Position numbers and translations under genes: made by a program. From NCBI RefSeq assembly GCF_001949145.1, contig NW_019091667.1:33544-47950 (forward strand): 14,407 nt of DNA, read 5' to 3'. The notes beneath the pieces were generated by a model that was not told where the DNA came from, ran no database searches, and saw only the letters and a list, made by a program, of their open reading frames with translations. Positions 6,973 through 14,407 of this stretch are shown in pieces. Origin of the DNA: Acanthaster planci. Its lineage: Eukaryota; Echinodermata; Asteroidea; Valvatida; Acanthasteridae. Each line of letters begins with the position of its first letter. The stretch's first letter is position 1.

Positions 6973-7877
6973 AGGGTCTATGTAATGTGTTTTTTATTAT
7001 TTCAATTGATAAAGTGTTTCTACCTGAACAAATTTTTGCTCATTTTACCTTTGGTTGCACCGCCTTGATATCAATAAAAAACATGTTTGAGGGGTGACCA
7101 ACACGCCCTGCTTATCTCCTCATTAACATAAGAATGTGTGACGTAAACTCCGGAGATCGGCATACTTTCCCGGTTATACATGGCAGCGTCACACGCACTT
7201 CTTGTAAAGTTTCTTGAGAATTTCGCAGCACGTCTTAACGAAAATAACGTTTTTTTTTCAGAATGCCACCGACCTGTATTGTTGCTGGTTGCAGCAACAC
7301 TACCAAAGACGGTTTTAGTCTGCATCGTTTTCCATCTGACCCTCAATTTCGACGGCGAAAGTGAAGCTGACCCGAGCCGAGTGGTCAGGACCAACCGAGC
7401 ACTTTGTGATCTGCTCCGCACACTTCGAGCCTTCTTGTTTTGATCGAAACGCCAACGATCAACAACATCAGTTTGGGTTTAAGTTCAAGGCAATGCTACG
7501 TCCCGATGCTGTACCCACAATATTTCTAACAAGCCATGTCCACTTAATGTCGAGTACGAAGCACGGTACGTACATGTACACACGCACGCACTAGTCACAC
7601 GCGGCATCCAGCTGCCATGTTAGCCTGGTACCCACAACGCAACCTGGGTACCAGACCATCTTGACTGAACTCTTGATCTCCGGAGTCAACGTCATGAACA
7701 GCGCCACCGCGCACTCTATTAAATAAGAAATTTAAATTCCTAATTTTTTAAATTCTAATTTTACATACTGTAGACCACTCACGACTAAATAAAAGCATTT
7801 ATTTGTACAAAGAGGTTTCAAAGACACCCCCAAAACTCATTTAATAGATTAAAAAATTTAATTCTGGCATAGACCCT
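6973..7877 (+). mobile_element. Kolobok-like DNA transposon remnant (THAP exon, TTAA sites)
   Basis: The ends are exact 10-bp inverted repeats: AGGGTCTATG at 6973-6982 and CATAGACCCT at 7868-7877. Both are flanked by TTAA (6969-6972 and 7878-7881), a 4-bp target duplication. Inside lies a THAP-domain exon at 7262-7565 on the plus strand. Known: Kolobok elements duplicate TTAA and their proteins include a THAP domain; piggyBac also uses TTAA but lacks THAP. At 905 bp it is far too short for a full transposase, so it is an internally deleted, non-autonomous copy. No catalytic domain was seen. Confidence 0.7.
7262..7565 (+). pseudogene. THAP-domain exon with a 4-base deletion
   Basis: A polypyrimidine tract ending in CAG at 7259-7261 is followed by an ATG at 7263. 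The first frame gives MPPTCIVAGC, the C-x4-C pair of a THAP zinc finger, then LHRFPSDP, and stops at TGA 7362-7364. The next frame picks up immediately with LTRAEWSGP, then CSAHFEPSCF (the C-x2-H pair) and ends with AVPTIF (7508-7525), the classic closing motif of THAP domains. GG followed by GTACGT near 7565 is a good donor site. Compared with the family pattern (Arg, Lys, Trp, Val, Lys), four bases around 7360 are missing, which removes the conserved Trp and shifts the frame. The domain would bind DNA at transposon ends when intact; here it is broken. It lies inside the TTAA-flanked element. Confidence 0.8.
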
Positions 7878-7881
7878 TTAA

Positions 7882-8699
7882 TGCATACTTTTAAAACTCC
7901 CAGCCTCCGGTAGGACTTCTTCAATATGCCTCACGTCAAGCAGCTGGAAACTTCCATGTATAGTATTTTTTGAGTCCTCTGTAATTCTTAGTGCCTTCCG
8001 ATATTTTTGTGAACATTTTCTGGTGAAGAATTGACACCAGATTTGATTTTTCATTTTAAGGCCCGAGAGATCATGATGGTTAATCATCACTGACTCTCAA
8101 ACACAACAGTCTTGTTTATTAAAAAAAATACTTATCTGGCCCTCAAAACTGTATTGGACAACACAACAAATATGAGTACTTGTAAACCCCTAGCGACAGG
8201 AATTTGCAAGAGCCTTGCTGCATAATGCTGGGAGTCCTTTAACTTTTATAACATTTTGTGGACACCTTTTGTCATTTTTGTCAGTCCACCGGTTGACACC
8301 TTCTACAAAGGCTTGCAATGTAAATGCTGAAAAATGGCCAAGATTTGTACAAATCCTAAATTTCAGCTTTCGTACACTAAGCTTTCATGAAGGTACTGGT
8401 ACACAGGCCTACTGTCACCAACGCACGCCACAGCCTCACCCAAGATGCTGTGCATACGCATGGCTGAGAATCACATTGTGCATGCTTTATGTGGTGTACG
8501 CAGCTCGGAATCTCATACACCAGATAATTGTGTACGCGTACTGTATGAACTATACTGTGCTAGAGTACAGCTGAAGACAGTCCACAGCAATGACAAGAAT
8601 AAACGTGAATGCCGAGTTATTTATGATGTGTCAAATTTCTTAACCCACCTGCTGCGCAGATTTGGCTCGGACAACTGACCATTTGCCGAGAATTTAACA
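7882..8699. other. No recognisable gene
   Basis: Short open frames exist on both strands (8090-7878 minus; 8445-8678 plus, 77 codons) but none shows a family motif. The end next to 8700 may be 3' sequence of the Penelope-like element. Confidence 0.4.
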
Positions 8700-8707
8700 C
8701 AAAATCA

Positions 8708-8760
8708 GTGCTCTGGCATATGTGATTGCCGAGCTTTTGGTAACTGGGTACCTTCTTCAG
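8708..8760 (-). ncRNA. Hammerhead-ribozyme-like core after the Penelope-like ORF (degenerate)
   Basis: On the minus strand, CTGAAGA (8754-8760) fits the CUGANGA box. Next comes a small stem (TACC/GGTA at 8749-8752 and 8739-8742), then AAAA where GAAA is expected, then a stem III-like pair GCTCGGCA (8734-8727) with TGCCAGAGC (8718-8710). The cleavage-site U is not seen and a stem I partner is unclear. Penelope-like elements are known to carry hammerheads in their terminal repeats, which makes this more than chance, but it is probably inactive. Confidence 0.35.
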
Positions 8761-8803
8761 GGCAAGCAGATTCAGTTCTGAATGAATGCAGAAAAATCCA
8801 CAT

Positions 8804-9122
8804 TCATTCCCCTGGATGCAGCATTCCAAGTTCAAAAATGACGCGCTGCTCCAGTTCCTTACGTTGTACATTGGATTACGCTTTCCACAGAATGCAGACG
8901 CTTACGTCACCAAGAGTATGTGGCTGTGCGCAAAAGTGCTGCGCAACAGTGAGACCAGGTGTTTGTTGGCGAACACTGCATAAGTGTTCCGCGAAGCAGT
9001 CACCAAGGTGACGCTTGGTCTCTCAGATTTACAGTTTACCACAGCATGTATGATCCCCGCATATTCTGTAGCTATCGCGGGGGCCGACGACCGACGGGCC
9101 TTGAACTATGTAGGCGCAGGTG
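8804..9122 (-). pseudogene. Linker and GIY-YIG endonuclease part of the Penelope-like element
   Basis: The first frame shows CHHPRCNTC, the cysteine/histidine linker typical of Penelope-like elements, then GPRDSYRI and a shortened Cys-rich stretch where about 13 residues of the family pattern seem deleted. CGKL is followed by two stops in place of the Tyr and Gly of the YIGET motif, then ETKRHLGDCFAEHL, TPGLTVAQHF and RKELEQRVIFELG, which match the C-terminal half of GIY-YIG domains of these elements. A TAA interrupts at 8876-8878, and the frame ends at TGA 8804-8806. Confidence 0.75.
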
Positions 9123-9895
9123 TTACATCTGGGGTGGTGACAAGGGGAACTGCTGCTTCTGCGGGGAATCTGCGAAATTGTAATGCACGGTTGTGCCAAG
9201 CTTCCGCGCATAGATCTGGACGCGCACATCGAGGAAGGTAACATAGTGTTGCGATACATCAGATGTGTAGCGCAGTGCTGGGTGAAAAGCATCTGCAAAC
9301 GTTAAGAAATTCTCAACGTCATTACACGTACCGGTGATAGCACCAACAATATCATTGATGTATTGCAGGAACATTAACGCCTGCAAGCCACGAAACTGGG
9401 TCAGCATCTGCTCCTCGATGTGGCCAACAAACAGACAGGCATAACTTGGTCCCATCCGTGTGCCCATAGCCACACCACTGGTCTGAATGTAGTGTTCACC
9501 GTTGAACATGAAGTTGTTCAATGTGAGCACCAACTCAGCCAGACGGAGCAGATTGCTGATGGGAGGATCCCGAGTCTGGCGGAGATCTAGTGTTTGAGCG
9601 CAGGCAAACCACCTGCATGGGGAATGGATGTGTAAAGCGATTTCACATCCATGGTGAAAAGAAGGTTGGATGAACCTGGCAACTCAAATTCATCGAACAG
9701 AAATGGAGCATCATTACTATCCTTGACATAGGTGGGGAGCGTTTTGACAATGGGTGTTAGAATAGCGTCAACGAAGTTGGATATCAATTCAATGGGACAA
9801 CTACAAGCAGACACAATAGGGTAGCCTGGATTTCCGGATTTGTGAATTTTTAGTAGCAATTAGAAGACTTGCCATTCCATATTTCTCTGATCATT
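9123..9895 (-). pseudogene. Penelope-type reverse transcriptase, degraded
   Basis: Motifs in order: LLKIHKSGNPGYPIVSAC (preceded by a stop where a Tyr is expected, near 9862); TMDVKSLYTSIPH with the motif A aspartate; a frameshift near 9585 just after LPALKH; LTLNNFMFNGEHY; TSGVAMGTRMGP (motif B); FLQYINDIVGA (motif C); and FHPALRYT then VTFLDVRV. Motif C should be YxDD, but the first Asp is Asn here (AAT), which would abolish catalysis. LLK-IHK-GNP and FNG-GVAMG are diagnostic of Penelope-like rather than LINE reverse transcriptases. The longest open parts are 9859-9587 and 9533-9123. Confidence 0.85.
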
Positions 9896-10223
9896 TGCTA
9901 AAGTGATTTGGAACAACTCAACCACTGAGACAGCTCGACCGTTGAGACAACTTAACCATCTATGCCTCATACGGATGGACAACTCGACCCTTGGAGCAGA
10001 TTGTCAATTGAAATAAGTTGGCTTGTAATGAGTGTGCACTTACTTTATGGTCAACACCAAGTTACAAAAAAAGAGAAACGACTGGTGGATAGATTTACCG
10101 TCTCCCGCGTTCCACACTATCAAACTACCAACTGATCACCATGGGCAGTGCGCTGCATCACCGTATATTAGTGTTCTCTCAAGGGCATTTTAGTACAGAG
10201 GGCCATGACGTAAACATTTTAAG
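9896..10223. other. No recognisable gene
   Basis: Contains a weak run of related words (CAACTCAACC, AGCTCGACC, AACTTAACC) at 9912-9960, with about 18-base spacing. Nothing else supported. Confidence 0.4.
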
Positions 10224-10284
10224 TTGTGACGCTAAAATCTGGCTGTGACACTAAAAATCTGGCCGAGATACTAAAAGTCTGGCC
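10224..10284. repeat. Three tandem copies of a ~20-bp unit
   Basis: The units read approximately GTGAC(G/A)CTAAAA(A)TCTGGC, the third being GAGATACTAAAAGTCTGGC. There are two to four differences between copies. A short degenerate minisatellite. Confidence 0.7.
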
Positions 10285-10643
10285 TGAAAGATAGACCTAA
10301 CTGTTTTTGCAACAAATTTCTCCAGCAACTTGAGTGTGGCTAGAAATTACAACCCTCAGCCACATACAAGTACAAAAAGAAAAAATATCCACAAAGTGCA
10401 CCAAAAACCAGGATCCAAAGTCGCAGTTGAGCCCATGATGTAGTATAGTCAAGGAGTCCACCTGGGAATAGTTAGTGGGCTACTGCAGGCCTAGGCCCAG
10501 CATGTCCTTTAAAAGTATGCCTACACGTAGGTCCTACATGTACATTACAAGGCCTACTACTAGTTGTGGGTAGCAGGGAAACATTGAAGTATTAAAGTTA
10601 GGCCGACTAGACCAAGGCCTCCCTCATTATGCTCATGTCTCTA
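10285..10643. other. No recognisable gene; TAGGCCTA-rich
   Basis: Holds several TAGGCC/GGCCTA words and TACATGTACA. No open frame of note. Confidence 0.4.
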
Positions 10644-12114
10644 TAGGCCTACATATGGAAGCGTATAAAGGCCACTTGCAACAATTTTTGGGGGCCTCAC
10701 CACAGCAAGATAGTAACTCTAAAAAACCATTACACCGCAGAATAGGTATCTGGCCTTGGCGAGTTAAATCGTTCAATGTGTATCTTGCTGTGGCAACTTC
10801 TCAGATCTTGCCGCAGCGTGAAATTGATATCCCGGCGCAGTGAATATTTCAACAGTTTCATAAACCTATTCAGCACACTGTTTTGAAATGTACATGTATC
10901 CTTAGGGTGAAATGCATTGAGATTTGGTTTTAGATTGCTAATTGGATGTTACATTTCAGTAAAGCTTGTTTCCCAACACAAAAGAAAACAAAATCTTATT
11001 TTGTGGGGTGAATTCCACATTTAGATGAGGGGTAACCTGTTTTTAATTCCTTCCTACATTTTCCAAGTGCCAAACGGAAGCAAACAGACCTGAAAGTCAC
11101 ATTTGAACTTTCATCAGTCGAAATGTATTAATTTATAACTTAAAATGAATATCAAAAACAGTACCTTTACAAATGCAACACATGAAATACCTCACAGCTT
11201 TGGACGCTCGAAGCATTTTAGGTTACTTAGAGCCCTAATCTCTAAATACAGTGTACAAGTATCACGTGCACTGTGCCAGAAGTATCAACCATGTTCAGAT
11301 GTTAATATAGACTCCATCCAATAAGTTGTCAACAAAAAAATTGCCCTTCCCAACACCCTGCGCTGTGTGGGTGGTTTGTGACAAGTGAACTCAAATTTTA
11401 ATGTTAGAATGATATCAACATCGAGGCTTGGTCCAAAATGGCAACACACATCGGCTAAAAATATACATGGGCGTTGCCAGAATTTTTCAGTGGGGGGAAA
11501 CCGTCTCATTAAACAATGACATTTAACTGTAGGATGAAAGTCGATTTTCTTTCAGTTCTATCTAAAGCATATAAGTTGGCCTATGTTAAATTTTACTTCA
11601 AATTTTCATTTCTTTGGCTTTTTTTTCCTTTCAGGGTCCCCCCTCGCGGTGCTTATGCGAATACTAAATAGGATTTGTACAAGCATAAATGAAAAGGTAT
11701 CGTAATCCTTTCGACAGTAGTCTATCCCACACCTTGGTGGAATAAAGCTTTGCTTAAAGCAATCTGAAACACAATTTCGCTGCATTCTACCTTGATTATA
11801 CATCTGGGTATGACGACATGCTAAATAAGGTTAGGCTAGGCTAATCATCTAGTGTGATGTACTTGAAGAGGCAGGATTTCAATTTAATGCTGCGGCAAGA
11901 TCGTATAGGCCTAACTCGCCGCTGCGAGATACACATTCACCTACATGTAGGCCTACATGGCCCAGGCCTAACTCGCCTGTTCACCACAATGAGATAATAA
12001 CTTGCAACGGCAAGATAGTAACTGACCACGGGGAGATAGTAGGCCCTAACATGCCTAACTTGAAAAAATGATTTTTGCAAGTGGCCCTTACACGCTTCTG
12101 TACCTAGGCCTAGG
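10644..12114. mobile_element. Non-autonomous inverted-repeat element, ~1.47 kb, ~200-bp arms
   Basis: The left arm (10644-10837) and the right arm (11871-12114) are imperfect reverse complements. The best-matching parts are GAAGCGTATAAAGGCCACTT near 10657 against GAAGCGTGTAAGGGCCACTT (reverse complement of about 12072-12095), and GATCTTGCCGCAGC at both inner ends. The arms contain several copies of a GCAAGATAGTAACT-like word in varied forms, a pattern seen where transposases bind subterminal repeats. The interior (10838-11870) has no recognisable gene; the 11509-11285 minus frame shows no motif. No clear target duplication was found because the outer flanks are themselves palindromic TAGGCCTA. 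The superfamily is not assigned. Confidence 0.6.
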
Positions 12115-12673
12115 GGCTTACATCATAAATAGAAAACAGAATGTTTTCAACCAGTCAGATTTTCATAGGGTTTTTCCACTGAGTGTAACTGGATCACGAG
12201 GATAGTCTGCTGGGGAGGAGCATCTTTCAAAAAAAATAATCTAGCCTAGGTCCTAACATTAGGGGCCTAGGCCCTATGGCCAAGACGTTTGGCCTAACGT
12301 TACTAAAGTAAAATGGGCCCAGCATGCTTCTGTTCTGACTACCTAGGCGTACTACTTTAAGTAGGCCTATAAAGTATAAGTACAGGGCCTAGCCTAACTA
12401 CAATCCCTTCAAGGGGCAACACCATCACTGGAGACAAATGACTCAGAGTGACCACACCATTCACACCCCTACAACAAGAAACGCTACTGTTTTTCATGAT
12501 CAATTCCACTTCTTTTTTGTCATTGGAGACAAACGAGAGGTATTTCATCCTGAATATAACAAATTGACCTCTGCGTACAGGAGATACGTACCAGTGCCAA
12601 TACCAGCGATTACCGGCAACATTTTCAGTTCACAAAAATCTGTCTGTCGAACCAGCTTGCATGCACGACTATT
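12115..12673. other. No recognisable gene; TAGGCC-rich then plain sequence
   Basis: Dense in CTAGGCC/GGCCTAG words to about 12400. The open frames at 12438-12698 plus and 12548-12357 minus show no domain motif. Confidence 0.35.
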
Positions 12674-12681
12674 GGCGGGCT

Positions 12682-14074
12682 ATTTATTTACACCGTAGCC
12701 TAGGATTTTTCGCTCTGGTGGTGCTTATTCCCACTTGAAAAGAGACTAGTGCTGCCAGGGCGATCGGCGCGAGCGCGCGAAAACACGAAACAACCTGTAC
12801 ATAAATACAGAGCACGACTGCTCTTTGGCAATTACATATTTCAGAGCAATGATTATATATTATATTCTTGTCAATATTCTGACCACAGTGCTACGCAGCC
12901 CTTTCATATTTCGACAAATAATGTGACCCGATACATCGTAATGGCAGGAATAAGTCGCTGATGACTCGGACTGAGGCCGTTTTATGTCATGGCCGAGGAC
13001 AAAGGGGGTGTGGGTAAAATGTTGAAAAGAAAACAAAAAACGATGTGGCGGTTTCTGTATATTTGGAAGTGTATACATGAAAGGTTACTATCAAGACACT
13101 TATAACGTGTACCATTTGAAAGCTTAGGAAATTCTTTTTCTGACCATATACATATCTCAAAAATGAATTTGCGACATATTCCTGATTTCAATGTAACGGG
13201 TCACAAGCGTGTGTTTAGTTCCGTTTGCTAATGTTTTTAGCATTATTATTAAGTACGATATGACAGACATATAAACAATTTATTAGTGAGGGGTCATTAG
13301 TGAGGATTACATATATTTTCAAGCAGCTTGAGATTTCCACCTCTTTCGTCTCTCTCATTTCAGGTGTTTTTTTCTTCTTCTTCTTATTTTCCATTTAAAA
13401 AAATCAAAATTTCTAAATTTGTTTCTTGAAACATGTTCAGGTTGGTCTTGGATAGCCTTGAGTGCAACCTCGTCTGCGTCATTTCCTCTAAGTTTGTTCA
13501 AATCAGCTTACACAGACGGTATTTGCAGAGTCGAATAAGCAGACACTTTATGGCTTTGAAGCAAAGTGCGTCTCATTGAATGCTTATACGGTAACTGAAA
13601 AGATTCCCAATATTAAAAAATACTGCTGGCTACACACTATACAGAACAACAAAGGATAACGTCCAAAATTCGAATCCTGGGTTTACCCATGCTTGTGTGC
13701 ATTTGAAGCATGGAAGAAGGGAAACGGCGAAAGACTAAATGAAAACTAGCTGTGAGCCTAGTATTTTGGTCGCACGAGGTCACGTTCGGTTTGTTCACGT
13801 AGAGCGTGCCAAGACCCTAGCGGAGCTCTCACTTGACATTTAGCAGCAGTTAAGGCCCTGGAATAACAAAACGTCTTCCAATTTTTAGTGACATGAATTG
13901 AAACCCTTTGGACTTTCTCAACAACGGCAATATTCAGAAAAGTTTTTGTCATGTTTCCACCCCCATGTTTAATCACATGCTCGGGTACACGCGCTTAGCA
14001 CTAGTCTCTTTTCAAGCGCGAATTAGCACCACCACAGCAAAAACCAAGGCTACGGTGTAAATAAAAAATACGCA
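12682..14074. mobile_element. Inverted-repeat element, ~75-bp arms, candidate 8-bp target duplication
   Basis: The left arm (about 12682-12753) and the right arm (13997-14074) are near-identical reverse complements. Shared words include TTTACACCGTAGCC, CTGGTGGTGCT and CTTGAAAAGAGACTAGTGCT. The outer flanks carry the same 8 bases in direct orientation: GGCGGGCT at 12674-12681 and 14075-14082. An 8-bp duplication is typical of hAT and P superfamilies, but the ends lack the usual hAT CAGNG start, and the right arm is a few bases longer at its tip. The interior (12754-13996) shows no recognisable gene, only AT-rich sequence and a short CTT run near 13372. Confidence 0.55.
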
Positions 14075-14082
14075 GGCGGGCT

Positions 14083-14407
14083 TAATACAGCTGAAACGTT
14101 ATGTATCTAGTGCGTTTGTAGTCTTGGCCCAAGACGTCAGTGATCGTTGGTTGTTTTATTGCTGTTGAAGAGCGCCCTCACACAACTAGTTTTCATTACT
14201 CTTACTAACTGGCGCACGTATAATTATGAGTCGTTGGGGGCGCACGGTGCACTATGCACGGTGTCCGCTTTCAAGCATTAACGTCTTGAAACCAAGATTA
14301 GTGCGTTTGTTGCTGGCGTATCGAAGCAACAGGCCAAAATTAGACTGGAAACCTGACCTTGAATTTTATATCCTAGATTATTTCATTTTAACACACGTTA
14401 TTATTAT
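14083..14407. other. No recognisable gene
   Basis: Contains the short palindrome GTCTTGGCCCAAGAC near 14120 and a 12-base direct repeat TAGTGCGTTTGT near 14108 and 14300. Nothing coding was seen before the window ends. Confidence 0.4.

Larger units (their letters stand above)
8700..9895 (-). mobile_element. Penelope-like retroelement fragment with GIY-YIG remains
   Basis: On the minus strand the order is reverse transcriptase (about 9895-9123), a Cys-rich linker (about 9120-9045), the GIY-YIG endonuclease C-terminal part (about 9040-8804) and a hammerhead-like core (8708-8760). This order is that of EN-containing Penelope-like elements. The 5' part of the element is missing upstream of 9895. 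I see no PLTR pair or clear target duplication. Stops and frameshifts throughout show it is dead. Confidence 0.8.

Noticed and set aside
8215-8678. Plus-strand overlapping frames of 119 and 77 codons
   Set aside because: No domain motif and no conserved context; the frames overlap each other and may be retroelement 3' sequence.
10224-10284. Possible CRISPR-like spacing of three repeats
   Set aside because: Units are directly tandem with no spacers, in animal DNA; a short minisatellite.
13355-13507. Minus-strand 50-codon open stretch with an exon-like look (DADEVALKAIQDQPEHV, then RRRRKKHLK)
   Set aside because: No ATG, splice signals are weak and no family is recognised. It ends in a simple CTT-repeat translation, so it cannot be separated from chance.
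13668-13685. TTCGAATCC resembling a tRNA T-arm
   Set aside because: The flanking bases do not form the stem and no anticodon or D arm precedes it.

Overview
The window looks like metazoan nuclear DNA, probably from a marine invertebrate; the exact group cannot be fixed from sequence alone. Evidence for a eukaryote: a THAP-domain exon with a splice acceptor and donor, a Penelope-like retroelement with GIY-YIG endonuclease remains, inverted-repeat DNA transposons, and long non-coding stretches rich in TAGGCCTA-type words. No prokaryotic operon signals were seen.

Region 1 (about 1-6190) is a compact, gene-dense block unlike the rest. Six of its genes lie on the minus strand, nearly end to end, and one convergent gene lies on the plus strand. 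In minus-strand transcription order they are: a cysteine-repeat protein (6172-5641); an unrecognised protein (5626-4809); a zinc-ribbon/TFIIB-like protein (4695-4114); a coiled-coil protein with a beta-rich C-terminal half (4138-3086); a helical membrane-type protein whose displaced tail carries PPAY and PTAP (3003-2261); and a badly broken protein with a myristoylation-type N-terminus (2241-1133). The plus-strand gene (84-966) encodes a coiled coil plus membrane segments. Two perfect palindromes sharing a 21-base left flank sit at gene 3' ends, and at least two genes share an AT-rich promoter-like block just before the ATG. This is the style of an integrated DNA virus or a Polinton/Maverick-like element. 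Most of its genes carry frameshifts or stops, so it is probably a decaying endogenous copy. No polymerase, integrase, packaging ATPase or recognised major capsid gene lies in the window, so the class is inference.

Region 2 (6973-7877) is a 905-bp DNA transposon with 10-bp inverted ends AGGGTCTATG flanked by TTAA on both sides. It contains a THAP-domain exon. TTAA target sites plus THAP fit the Kolobok superfamily. A 4-base loss has removed the THAP domain's tryptophan.

Region 3 (about 8700-9895, minus strand) is a decayed Penelope-like element: reverse transcriptase, Cys-rich linker, GIY-YIG C-terminal part, and a hammerhead-like core after the coding end.

Region 4 (9896-14407) has no recognisable gene. 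It holds two inverted-repeat elements: one at 10644-12114 with about 200-base arms and repeated subterminal motifs, and one at about 12682-14074 with about 75-base arms and a candidate 8-bp target duplication GGCGGGCT.

Taken together this is an accessory, transposon-dense locus in which a virus-like gene block abuts several host-type transposons.
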